Part shown: one piece after another, positions 53,509-62,561 of the stretch
How positions within the stretch are numbered: position 1 is the first letter of the stretch
Layout of the letters: every line of letters begins with the position of its first letter
Assembly: GCA_963676355.1 (NCBI GenBank)
Contig: OY781093.1
Location: 3,100,001 to 3,164,000, forward strand
DNA length: 64,000 nt
Direction of reading: 5' to 3'
DNA from: JAGLOK01 sp963676355
GTDB taxonomy: Bacteria > Bacillota > Clostridia > Christensenellales > UMGS416
Made by a program: the position numbers and the translations under genes
The notes under the pieces: model-generated
Database searches by the model: none
What the model was told of the DNA's origin: nothing
Seen by the model: the letters and a program-made list of their open reading frames with translations, nothing else

Positions 53509-53518
53509 AATTTTTCTC

Positions 53519-53590
53519 CTATCTAAATTTTAATATACCAATTAAAATACATGCATATCTTAACACCAATAAATGATATTTTATATCCAT
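53519..53590 (-). CDS. Putative 23-residue leader peptide before kduI
   Basis: ATG at 53590 stands 5 bases after a perfect AGGAG. The frame codes for 23 residues (MDIKYHLLVLRYACILIG and five more) and ends in TAG, whose AG is the beginning of the kduI ribosome site AGGAG. The sequence TTTTTCTCCTAT is present twice because both starts use the same ribosome site. The hydrophobic middle could be a tiny membrane peptide; a leader that couples translation to kduI is the other option. Chance cannot be ruled out at this length. Confidence 0.45.
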   Translation of the reverse strand: MDIKYHLLVLRYACILIGILKFR

Positions 53591-53666
53591 TTTTTCTCCT
53601 ATATCTTGCATAAATTAGGCTTAAATGATAAACTTAATCTAAACATATTGAAAAGAGCAGTATATT

Positions 53667-54521
53667 ATGGATATGAGTTATCAGACCAAAGAAATGTTTG
53701 AAAGTGACCTTAATCTTATGTTTAAAGGCAATGACGTTTCTTGTTTTCCTGATTTTCATTTTCATGATTATTATGAAGTTTTTTATCTCATAGACGGTGG
53801 CAAACAGTTTTTTGTGGATGATACAATGTATTCAATTGAGCCAGGCGATCTTTTTATAATTAATAATTTTGAAATACACAAGCCTTTGCGCGATCCTGAA
53901 GGTGATTATAGAAGAGTAGTTGCTGTATTTAGCCCCGAAAGAATAAAAGAGATAAGCCCTAATCATTCAATTGATTTATTAAGCTGCTTTATATCAAGAA
54001 AAAATGGAACGCACAATAAAATCAAACTAAATAATAATCAGCAAAAAATCTTCCTTCAACTCACTAATAAAATTGACAGCATTGATAGCAATAGCTTCGG
54101 TTCACATGCTCTGCTTGAAGCATATTTTATTGAATTACTAGTTTATATAAATAAATGGTTTAGAGAAAACTTTTCGACAGAAAAAAATGAAGAAAGCTAT
54201 GGTTTTAACACAAACGTAAAAGCCATAATCGATTATATAAATGATAATTTCACAAATACTATAACGTTAGAATCTTTGGAAAGTAATTTCCATCTAAATA
54301 AGCACTATATGTGCCAATTATTTAAAAAAACCACTGGCACAACAATCCATCGTTACATTGTCTCAAGAAGATTGTCACGAGCTAAAATCCTATTGCATCA
54401 GGGACATAACGTGACCGCAACAAGCGATATGTGCGGATTTCAAAACTATACAAACTTTATCCGTGCATTTAAGCAGCATTTTGGTGTCTCGCCAAAACAA
54501 TTTGCATCAGGCAAACTATAG
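53667..54521 (+). CDS. AraC-family regulator, divergent from kduI-kduD
   Basis: 284 residues. FPDFHFHDYYEVFYLIDGG is the cupin ligand-binding part; ITLESLESNFHLNKHYMCQLFKK and NVTATSDMCGFQNYTNFIRAFK are the two helix-turn-helix units. The 158-base gap to kduI is shared promoter space. It is the likely regulator of the kdu genes, with a uronate-derived ligand as a reasonable guess. Confidence 0.9.
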   Translation: MDMSYQTKEMFESDLNLMFKGNDVSCFPDFHFHDYYEVFYLIDGGKQFFVDDTMYSIEPGDLFIINNFEIHKPLRDPEGDYRRVVAVFSPERIKEISPNHSIDLLSCFISRKNGTHNKIKLNNNQQKIFLQLTNKIDSIDSNSFGSHALLEAYFIELLVYINKWFRENFSTEKNEESYGFNTNVKAIIDYINDNFTNTITLESLESNFHLNKHYMCQLFKKTTGTTIHRYIVSRRLSRAKILLHQGHNVTATSDMCGFQNYTNFIRAFKQHFGVSPKQFASGKL

Positions 54522-54562
54522 CCCTCAAACAAAGCTATACATTCTAAAGCGAATTATCTCAA

Positions 54563-55120
54563 TCAATCTAAATAATATTCCGCCAGTTCACAATTATCCA
54601 AAAGGAAGCTGTTAGCCTCTTCATGACTGAGATTTTTAATGACTTTGTTTATCATCCTCGAAACATATCCATGGGTTACAAATAAAACATTTTTATCAGT
54701 GTATTTTTCTTTAACTTCACAAACTATGCTATAAGCCCTGTTTATTACATCTTCTACAGTTTCACCTTTATGCTCATTTGCGCCAAGCTTATGCAGTGTT
54801 TTATTCTTCCACATATCAGGATATTTTAGCTTCACATCGTCTCTGGTTATGCCTTCAAATATACCAAGGTCACGTTCTATAAGCAATTCGCTTGTAACCA
54901 TAGGCTTATTCATCTTCCTATTTATTATATTGGCTGTTTGCAGCGCTCTTTTCTTGGTTGATGATATTATTATATCAACAGGTAAATTTGCAATCCTTTC
55001 TGAAAGTTCGGTAGCTTGCATTATACCTTTTTCATTAAGTGGAACATCAATTTTCCCTGCATATCTATTTTGAATATTATAATCTGTTTCGCCGTGTCTT
55101 ACTACAAATAGTTTTCTCAT
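54563..55120 (-). CDS. Histidine phosphatase family protein
   Basis: 185 residues of the phosphoglycerate mutase-like superfamily. VVRHGETDYNIQNRYAG contains the phospho-accepting His with the RHG motif, and FVTHGYVSRMI the second catalytic His. The substrate may be a small phosphoester (CobC- or PhoE-like); the sequence does not decide. It follows the oligopeptide-binding protein gene by 9 bases and ends the polA-coaE row. Confidence 0.88.
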   Translation of the reverse strand: MRKLFVVRHGETDYNIQNRYAGKIDVPLNEKGIMQATELSERIANLPVDIIISSTKKRALQTANIINRKMNKPMVTSELLIERDLGIFEGITRDDVKLKYPDMWKNKTLHKLGANEHKGETVEDVINRAYSIVCEVKEKYTDKNVLFVTHGYVSRMINKVIKNLSHEEANSFLLDNCELAEYYLD

Positions 55121-55129
55121 TTTATAGGT

Positions 55130-56764
55130 TTATTTTATCTCCCAATATTGAATGCTTGAAAAAGCGCTCTCTTCTCTAACCTGAATTACATTTGTGATGT
55201 TCTTTCGCGTCAAAAGTGTGTGAGTCCTGAAATACAAGCTTATAATTGGTAAGTCCTCAATAATCTTTTGTTGCACTCTCTCAAAGCTTGCCGAAATCGT
55301 CTCACGGGTTTTTGACTGCATCACCTCATGAAGCAGCTCATCCATCTCAAGGTCGTTATATCCTGTGACATTTTGAGAACCGTCACTTTTCACAGCGAAT
55401 CTCAAATCAGGTATATCATTTAAATACCATCCCGCAAGAAGCAAATCAAACCTGCCCTCCTGCACCATATTTTTATAATTTTCCCAGTTTTCAGTTTTGA
55501 CCTCAACTTTTATGCCAACCTGTTCCAGCTGTTTTGCGATGTAACTCGCCACTTCAGCTCTGTGTGGGCTTCCAATATCCTCATTAGTCAGCAAAGTAAG
55601 GGTGAAGTTAATCTCCGAACCCTCAGGGGAAACTCCCAGCCATACATCATCCTCATTCAAGTATCGCCATCCCGCAATTCTTAAAAGACTCTTTGCTTCA
55701 GCAATATTGTTATTATAGGTAAGCAATGTGCCCGAAAACAAAAACGAAGTTGGTGGAACAGGCGTATCAACTGCGATAGCATGGTTTATGTAAACATTTG
55801 ATATTATCTCTTCGCGATCCAACGCATAGGCTATTGCCTGTCTGACTCGTTTATCCGATAGATATGTAGAATTCAGGTTCGGCGCAAGAAACTCGAAGTA
55901 TCTTGTTGTATATTCATATGAAAAAGTGTCCATAACCTGATCGGTTGCAGAAAGTGCAAGTTTGCCAGTCTGCACCACATCAAGCTGGCTCAGCTGAAAA
56001 GCTGAAACTGCAAGACTGTTGTCATCATAAGGCTCTGCTATTATCTTTCCTATAGAAGGCTTTTGCTGCCACCAGTTTTCATTGCGAGTGAGCACTATGC
56101 TCTCGCCCGGAAACCATGAAGACACCATGTATGGACCTGTCCCTATGGGATAAGTGGGCTCTGTTGTAAGGGTATAGTTTACGTCCTTTGGAAGGATAGG
56201 AAAATCCAAAGCATTTATCATGCCATAAAATGGTTCGTAAGAATAAATGTTTATCGTTCTTTCATCTTCTACAGACCAATACTTTATATATCCAAGTTCT
56301 TCGCAGTAATCACCGTTCCCCTCGCGTCTTAATGAATTCATAAGATCCAAAGTAAACTCAACGTCATATGCATCAATCTTGCGACCGGATTGCTGCCAAT
56401 ATACATCATCTCTTAATGTGATTGTCCACTTTCTTCCACTCCCTATATCAAGCTCCCAAGTCTGTGCAAGAACAGGAACCGGTTCACCCGTATCATCAAA
56501 TGATATTAAAGGCTCAAAAATAAGGTTGTAAATGCTCATCATATCTCTTGATGTCACTTTAAAAGGATTTGTTGACTCAATCTCACTTGGCATAGCAATT
56601 CTTATCTCCGTTGTACCGTCAGGCACTTCGGTTGCAATGGGAGCTACAGTAGGCTCCGGCGTGAAATTGTATCTTAAAAACTCCGGCTCTTTCCCGCAGG
56701 AAACAAGAGTCAGTGAAATAATTCCAATAATCAATAGTGAAGTTAATTTTTTAATCAAATTCAT
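55130..56764 (-). CDS. Family 5 solute-binding lipoprotein (oligopeptide/nickel type)
   Basis: About 544 residues. Signal peptide with lipobox TLVSC, then an SBP_bac_5 domain with the typical LTRNENWW and RQAIAYALDREEI motifs. Such proteins bind peptides, nickel complexes or sugars outside the cell. No permease or ATPase gene is adjacent, so it is an orphan binding protein. The ATG at 56764, inside the 3' end of coaE, is chosen because GAGG precedes it; an in-frame start at 56779 would give five extra residues. Confidence 0.88.
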   Translation of the reverse strand: MNLIKKLTSLLIIGIISLTLVSCGKEPEFLRYNFTPEPTVAPIATEVPDGTTEIRIAMPSEIESTNPFKVTSRDMMSIYNLIFEPLISFDDTGEPVPVLAQTWELDIGSGRKWTITLRDDVYWQQSGRKIDAYDVEFTLDLMNSLRREGNGDYCEELGYIKYWSVEDERTINIYSYEPFYGMINALDFPILPKDVNYTLTTEPTYPIGTGPYMVSSWFPGESIVLTRNENWWQQKPSIGKIIAEPYDDNSLAVSAFQLSQLDVVQTGKLALSATDQVMDTFSYEYTTRYFEFLAPNLNSTYLSDKRVRQAIAYALDREEIISNVYINHAIAVDTPVPPTSFLFSGTLLTYNNNIAEAKSLLRIAGWRYLNEDDVWLGVSPEGSEINFTLTLLTNEDIGSPHRAEVASYIAKQLEQVGIKVEVKTENWENYKNMVQEGRFDLLLAGWYLNDIPDLRFAVKSDGSQNVTGYNDLEMDELLHEVMQSKTRETISASFERVQQKIIEDLPIISLYFRTHTLLTRKNITNVIQVREESAFSSIQYWEIK

Positions 56765-57353
56765 CCTGTAGTTCCTCAAATAATATTTTTACAAAAGAAT
56801 TAGTTTCATTGATATCACCTGCTGTATCAATGACTCTTGACGCGCGGCTTCTTTTTTCCGAATCAGGCATTTGCACCTCGATGCGCTTTAATGCATCTTT
56901 ATATGAGATTTCATCCCTTGCAAGAACACGGCGTATCTGCTCATCTATTCCACAGGAAGCCACCCATATCTCATCGCAATATTTGTCAACACCAGCCTCA
57001 AACAAAAGAGGTGCATCCAAAAAACAAAATTTAACGTCTTGCTCATGCCACACTTTAAGCTGGGATATCATATCATCAATTATTACTGGATGCAATATCG
57101 CATTGAGTTTATCCAGTCGCTCTTTATCTGCAAAAAAATATTCAGCCGAGCGTTCTCTGTTTAGCGTTCCATCGGGATTAAATATCAAGTCGCCGAAGTT
57201 TTTCTTCATCGCTTGATATCCTTTCTCTCCCGGTTCCACTACTCTTCGGCTTGCTTCATCAGCATCCCAAACATGTGCTCCCATTGATTTTAGTACATTT
57301 GATATATTGCTTTTCCCGGTCGCTATTCCGCCGGTAAGTCCTATTACATGCAT
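56751..57353 (-). CDS. coaE: Dephospho-CoA kinase
   Basis: 200 residues, normal for CoaE. IGLTGGIATGKSN is the P-loop, VWDADEASRRVVEPG the substrate-binding region with the catalytic Asp, and FLDAPLLFEAG the lid region. It phosphorylates dephospho-CoA in the last step of coenzyme A synthesis. GAGGG precedes the ATG. It follows polA by 33 bases, an arrangement common in Bacillota. Confidence 0.95.
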   Translation of the reverse strand: MHVIGLTGGIATGKSNISNVLKSMGAHVWDADEASRRVVEPGEKGYQAMKKNFGDLIFNPDGTLNRERSAEYFFADKERLDKLNAILHPVIIDDMISQLKVWHEQDVKFCFLDAPLLFEAGVDKYCDEIWVASCGIDEQIRRVLARDEISYKDALKRIEVQMPDSEKRSRASRVIDTAGDINETNSFVKILFEELQDEFD

Positions 57354-57386
57354 ATTTGTCCCTCTTGGATTAATAAAATTAGTCTT

Positions 57387-59948
57387 CTATTTTGCTTCAT
57401 ACCAGCTGTTGCCAGTATCCACATCAGCAGTGAGTTTCACGCTAAGCTTCGCTGCACCTTCCATTTTTTCTTTTACAAGCTTTTTAACAACTTCAAGCTC
57501 ATCTTTAGCAGTGTCAATTATAAGTTCATCGTGCACCTGCAAAATAAGCTTTGATTTCAGTTTTTTATCTTCCAATGCGTTAAATACTGCTATCATTGCA
57601 AGCTTCATTATGTCCGCTGCACTTCCTTGTATGGGTGCATTCATTGCAACACGTTCAGCTCCTGTGCGCTGATTGTAGTTTGACGAGCGCAACTGTGGAA
57701 GATAAATTCGTCTTCCATAAAGCGTACTTACATATCCATTTTCGCGCCCAAACTCGACACTTGCATTCATAAATTCTTTCACCTTTGGAAAAGTTTCAAA
57801 ATATTTCTCAATAAACTCCCCTGCTTGCTTTATTGATATTTTAAGCTGCCTTGATAAGCCAAAATCAGATATGCCATACACTATTCCAAAGTTTACAGCC
57901 TTCGCCGAAGAGCGCATGCTTTTTGTAACCTCGTTTTCAGAGACGTCAAACACTTGTGCTGCAGTCCTTCTGTGGATATCATCTCCCGTGTTAAAAGCTT
58001 CCAGCATGTTTTCATCGCCAGAAATGTGAGCAAGAATCCTAAGCTCTATCTGCGAGTAATCTGCATCCACAAGAATATGATTATCATCGCTTGCCACAAA
58101 AGCTTTTCTCAATCGCACACCTTCACTTGTGCGTATAGGTATATTTTGAAGATTGGGGGCGGTAGAGGAGAATCTCCCCGTCACAGCTCCTATTTGATTT
58201 ATAGTCGTATGCAATCTACCCTCTTTTGTTATAAGTGGATTCATGCCATCTATATATGTGCTTTTTAGCTTTACCAGTGTCCTATATTCAATTATAGGAT
58301 CTATAATGTCGTGTTTTTCACGCAATCCCTCAAGCACTCGTATATCCGTTGAATATCCCGTCTTTGTCTTTTTTACGGCTGGAAGACCTAAGTTTTCAAA
58401 AAGCACTTCTCCTAACTGCTTAGGCGAATTTATATTGAAGCTTTGACCTGCGTGCTCATATATACTTTCTGTTAACTCGTTAAGCTTTTTGGAATATTCT
58501 GTATCAAGAGATGCAAGCACATCCTTATCCATCTTAAATCCTGTAACTTCAAGATCATAAATAATCGGAATAAGCGGCATTTCAATATCATCAAACACTT
58601 TTTGTTGCTGTCTTTGTTCAATAATCTTTTTTTGTTCCCGCATTAACTCCATCATCACTTGCGCATGGCAGTTTTCTGCCGAATAACCCAGTGAGTTTTC
58701 CACCAAAGTTTTATATCCGCCGCGCGCACTGCGCCCCAAAATAAGTCCTGCTATATAAACATCAAACAGTAAGTTGCAAAGCTTTATCCCCAACTTTTCA
58801 AGCTCATGCATCATAGTCTTTGCGTCATAAACAACCTTTGGTACATCGCTTTCAAAAAGCGGCTTTAAACAGCCTAGAATATTATATAAATCCAGCCCTT
58901 CGTCCAGCAAGCTGTGCACCACAGGCGCTATATACTCTATTTTACCGTCAGACACATGAACATCTTTTCCAATAAATATCGAGATATGCTTTGAGCTGTC
59001 AAGTTTTTCGCAAAGGTTTTTTATAGATTTTTCATCCTTTAGAAGTTCTATCTCCGCTTCTTTGTGAGCCTTAGGAGTGTCGCCTGTCATCTGACTCACT
59101 TTTTTAAGTATTGTGTTTAGCCTAAGCTTTTTAAGCTCAGGGATAATACTAGATCCGTCTATTCCTTTAAATTCACACTCAGAAATCGTAATCCCCACAG
59201 GAATGTCAGTATTTATCTTAGCCAATTCTTTTGACATTCTCGCTTGGTCTATATTAGCTCTTACCTTTTCACCAAGCTTGCCCTTTATCTCATCTGCATG
59301 CTCCAAAACCCCTTCAAGCGTTTCAAATTGCTTTAAAAGTTTAATCGCAGTCTTTTCTCCCACAGAAGGTATTCCCGGTATGTTGTCAGAACTATCTCCC
59401 ATAAGTCCTTTAAGGTCTACTATTTTATCAGAACCAAAAGAGTATTTTTCAATCAACGCTTGATTGTCATATGATTCTATATCGGATATTCCTCGTTTTG
59501 TGAACATAATAGAAACATCATCATTTACAAGCTGAAATACATCCCTGTCGCCAGTGATTATTTTTGTTTTCATTCCTTCGTCATGTGCCATCCTTGAAAG
59601 GGTGCCGATAATATCGTCTGCTTCATACCCTTCTATTCCCAGAGTTTTCACGTCCATTGCACAAAGCAGTTCCTTAATAGTATCAAATTGTGGAATAAGC
59701 TCTTGTGGCATGGGTTTTCTGCCCGCCTTATATTCGGCAAAGATTTCGTTTCGAAAAGTTTTTCCCTTCAAGTCAAAGGCCACTGCAATATGTGATGGAT
59801 TTTCTTCATCAATAGCTTTAAGCATCATGCTTAAAAAGCCATATACTGCATTGGTATATGTTCCGTCATCTGTACTTAAAACCGGAAGAGCATAAAAAGC
59901 TCTATACATAAGGGAATTGCCATCAATTAGTATCAATAAATCATTCAT
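57387..59948 (-). CDS. polA: DNA polymerase I
   Basis: 853 residues. Domains in order: 5'-3' exonuclease (about 1-290; LILIDGNSLMYRAFYA, YEADDIIGTL, GLMGDSSDNIPG), a degenerate 3'-5' exonuclease domain (about 300-460), and family A polymerase with DADYSQIELRILAH (motif A), RSSAKAVNFGIVYG (motif B) and LQVHDELIID (motif C). The proofreading Asp-x-Glu is missing, since the region reads SIFIGKDVHV, so proofreading is probably absent, as in Bacillus and Thermus enzymes. It acts in lagging-strand maturation and repair. Confidence 0.97.
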   Translation of the reverse strand: MNDLLILIDGNSLMYRAFYALPVLSTDDGTYTNAVYGFLSMMLKAIDEENPSHIAVAFDLKGKTFRNEIFAEYKAGRKPMPQELIPQFDTIKELLCAMDVKTLGIEGYEADDIIGTLSRMAHDEGMKTKIITGDRDVFQLVNDDVSIMFTKRGISDIESYDNQALIEKYSFGSDKIVDLKGLMGDSSDNIPGIPSVGEKTAIKLLKQFETLEGVLEHADEIKGKLGEKVRANIDQARMSKELAKINTDIPVGITISECEFKGIDGSSIIPELKKLRLNTILKKVSQMTGDTPKAHKEAEIELLKDEKSIKNLCEKLDSSKHISIFIGKDVHVSDGKIEYIAPVVHSLLDEGLDLYNILGCLKPLFESDVPKVVYDAKTMMHELEKLGIKLCNLLFDVYIAGLILGRSARGGYKTLVENSLGYSAENCHAQVMMELMREQKKIIEQRQQQKVFDDIEMPLIPIIYDLEVTGFKMDKDVLASLDTEYSKKLNELTESIYEHAGQSFNINSPKQLGEVLFENLGLPAVKKTKTGYSTDIRVLEGLREKHDIIDPIIEYRTLVKLKSTYIDGMNPLITKEGRLHTTINQIGAVTGRFSSTAPNLQNIPIRTSEGVRLRKAFVASDDNHILVDADYSQIELRILAHISGDENMLEAFNTGDDIHRRTAAQVFDVSENEVTKSMRSSAKAVNFGIVYGISDFGLSRQLKISIKQAGEFIEKYFETFPKVKEFMNASVEFGRENGYVSTLYGRRIYLPQLRSSNYNQRTGAERVAMNAPIQGSAADIMKLAMIAVFNALEDKKLKSKLILQVHDELIIDTAKDELEVVKKLVKEKMEGAAKLSVKLTADVDTGNSWYEAK

Positions 59949-60570
59949 TAAATGTTTGTATCCGTTCTATTCAAATTAACATAATCGTAACATATATAAT
60001 GTGTAAATACAATTAAACTATTTGTGAAGCGACCCCTATTTTTGTAGTCTAATAATACGTATCAAAAAATAAATAAAAAAACTTCTAAAGTTTTATGTTT
60101 ATTATTCCGATAATAGAGTTGTATATTGTAACTATTTCGTTCATATTTTGTTTGCGTAATTTTTTTATTTCGCAATCTTGTTTTTCTAATAAATATATTA
60201 ATTTCTTTAATTTTGCTTTTATGTATATATGTTAACAAGTTATTTCTGTTGTATTAATAATTTATTCCATTTCAATTGATATTTTGCTTTATATATAGCT
60301 TTTCACATGTTAATAGAATGATATTAATCAAATATTTAGACTTAATAACATTAATTCACATTACAGCTTTTTTATTGGCCTAAAATTATCAACACCAAAA
60401 ATGGAGAAAACTTATATTTTCGCTTTGTTTAATAGGTATTTTAAAAGCTTTTATATAGAACTTATAGATTGATGTTGCATAAAAAAGTTTGCTCAGTATT
60501 AATATTAAATAATTCTTATTATTATTTTTATATTCTCAAACTATATTCAACACATATAATAGATATATTT
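59949..60570. other. Very AT-rich intergenic region without recognisable gene
   Basis: About 620 bases with no ORF that looks coding on either strand. A weak 7-bp hairpin (AAAACTT/AAGTTTT, about 60090-60106) is followed on the minus strand by a T-rich stretch. The promoter of polA should lie near 59950-60050. No RNA motif was recognised. Confidence 0.5.
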
Positions 60571-61212
60571 CTAGTCTTCAGTAGAAACCTTATCTTTTAG
60601 TTTAATATATTCCTGCAGACTTACAGGCAGATACTCAATGTGAGCACTATTATCAATAGCTACCTGTTCTCCTTCAAAAATCGGAACGCCATCCACCTTG
60701 CGCAGTATCATAGTTGCTTTTTTAGGTTTGTCAGAAAGATGGCATATAGCTCGGGTGGTTACTTCCTCTATATCCTGCGCTAAAGTGAATAAATATGAGC
60801 TTCCTTCCCATGGTTGCCCAAACGCATCGGTTTTTAGCCCAAAACAAATTACAGGCAAATCAAGATATGTAACTGCACGTGCAAGATCCCAAACGTTTTC
60901 TTTGCTCATAAACTGAGCTTCATCTATCAAAACCACAGAGATGGGCTCTCCGTTTTCTCTGCTCTTGTTTATCTCATGCTCAAGCCTCTCAAAAAGCCAC
61001 CCTTGTTCGGATTTAATCAAAAAATCACACTTGCGACTTATCAGGCCATCTTCAAGGCGGGAAGATACATAGTCTTCCTGTTTTGTATCAACGCCAGGCT
61101 TAAGGCACAATATCTTTTTTCCATTGTTATGCTCATAGTCATACGCAATTTGTAAAAGTTGTGTTGATTTCCCTGCATTCATCACAGCAAATCTGAAATA
61201 TAATTTTGCCAC
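60571..61212 (-). CDS. tdk: Thymidine kinase (type II)
   Basis: About 213 residues. FAVMNAGKSTQLLQ is the P-loop, VVLIDEAQFM the Walker B/catalytic Glu region, and LKTDAFGQPWEGS and EGEQVAID are family signatures. The zinc site normally made by four Cys/His in the C-terminal lasso is lost: only one Cys remains (AICHLSDK) and the usual CRKHY is replaced by LPVSLQEY. The enzyme salvages thymidine to dTMP. GTG at 61212 is chosen because GGGGGAG lies 6 bases before it. Confidence 0.94.
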   Translation of the reverse strand: MAKLYFRFAVMNAGKSTQLLQIAYDYEHNNGKKILCLKPGVDTKQEDYVSSRLEDGLISRKCDFLIKSEQGWLFERLEHEINKSRENGEPISVVLIDEAQFMSKENVWDLARAVTYLDLPVICFGLKTDAFGQPWEGSSYLFTLAQDIEEVTTRAICHLSDKPKKATMILRKVDGVPIFEGEQVAIDNSAHIEYLPVSLQEYIKLKDKVSTED

Positions 61213-61304
61213 GTCTTTCTCCCCCAAACACTAAATTTCTTTATATCCGCGAGGCTTTCGCCAAAAAAATTGTTTTCTTTTATATTCTAAATTCCTTACA
61301 GTTT

Positions 61305-62561
61305 TCAGTCAACAACAATATTAGTTTCAGCAAGTATAACTTCCACTATCTCGCCGATTTTATCCGCACCGCCACCTACTCGCACTCGGATATATTCGCC
61401 ACTATACCCTTCAGCATCGTCACCAATTGCAGTTTCAAGCAGAACTGATACCTCTTTTCCATACATACTTTTAAAATATTCCATGCGTGATTTATCAGCA
61501 GTCTCTTGCATTATAGACGCTCTTTTCGTCTTTATCTTTTTAGGAATTTGATTTTTAAGCTTTGCCGCTGGCGTTCCCGGACGTATAGAATAAGGAAATA
61601 TATGCACTTTTGCAAATCCTATCTCTTGTACAAAGTTTAAGCTTTCCACAAATCGCTTTTCATCTTCACCGGCAAAGCCCACAATTACATCAGTTGATAT
61701 CGCAGCGTTCGGCATTCTCTGTCTAATTTTCGCCACATCTTCTCTATACTGCTGCGCGGTATAATTTCTACCCATAAGCTTGAGAGTAGCATCGCACCCG
61801 CTTTGAAGCGAAATGTGAAAATGTCTGCAAATTCGTTCGTTTTCGTCAAGCAAGTTTAAAAAATCATCAGTAAACAGACCCGGATCAAGCGAACCCAGCC
61901 GCACTCTTTTTACACCGCTATTTAAAACCGCCTGAACAGCATCTCTAATTGTGTAACCTGTATCTTTCCCGAATGATGCGAGGTTTGTACCGGTTAAAAC
62001 TATCTCCTTGTATCCGTTTTCTACAAGTCTTTTAGCTTCGCTTTCGATTTCTTTTAATTCTCTTGATCTGGCATTACCGCGAAGTGGTGCTATCACACAA
62101 TATGTGCAATGGTTGTCGCACCCTTCCTGTATCTTCAATAGTGCACGAGTCGTGTCAAATGCACTCACCTTAAGCTCTTCAAAATCAATCTGACTAACGT
62201 CTTCAACTGCCGACACACGCTCACTCAGATGTTCCTCAACGAGTTTTAGCACTTCACCTCTTTTGCTCGTTCCAATTGCAATATCTGCACCCAAGTCAAG
62301 CACTGATGTAGAGTCCCTTTGGCTCAAACAACCACATACAACTACCACTGAGTCATCACTCATTGATGCTTTTCGTATAAATTGCCGCGATTTTTTGTCC
62401 GCAACCGCGGTAACGGAGCATGTGTTAACAAGATAAACATCAGCTTTCTCATTAAAATTCACCACTTCATAGCCCGCCGCGATAAACTGCTCTAGCATAG
62501 CCTGTGTATCATATTGATTGGTTTTACACCCTAATGTATGAGCCGCAATCTTCTTAGCCAT
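61305..62561 (-). CDS. mtaB: tRNA t6A37 methylthiotransferase
   Basis: About 418 residues. The N-terminal UPF0004 domain has its three Cys (LGCKTNQ, VNTCSVT, VCGCLSQ) for one [4Fe-4S] cluster. The radical SAM motif is GCDNHCTYCVIAPLRG for the second, and a TRAM domain closes the C-terminus. MtaB (YqeV) converts t6A37 to ms2t6A37 in tRNAs reading ANN codons. KTNQYDTQA places it in MtaB and not MiaB or RimO. The ATG at 62561 overlaps the end of prmA. Confidence 0.94.
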   Translation of the reverse strand: MAKKIAAHTLGCKTNQYDTQAMLEQFIAAGYEVVNFNEKADVYLVNTCSVTAVADKKSRQFIRKASMSDDSVVVVCGCLSQRDSTSVLDLGADIAIGTSKRGEVLKLVEEHLSERVSAVEDVSQIDFEELKVSAFDTTRALLKIQEGCDNHCTYCVIAPLRGNARSRELKEIESEAKRLVENGYKEIVLTGTNLASFGKDTGYTIRDAVQAVLNSGVKRVRLGSLDPGLFTDDFLNLLDENERICRHFHISLQSGCDATLKLMGRNYTAQQYREDVAKIRQRMPNAAISTDVIVGFAGEDEKRFVESLNFVQEIGFAKVHIFPYSIRPGTPAAKLKNQIPKKIKTKRASIMQETADKSRMEYFKSMYGKEVSVLLETAIGDDAEGYSGEYIRVRVGGGADKIGEIVEVILAETNIVVD

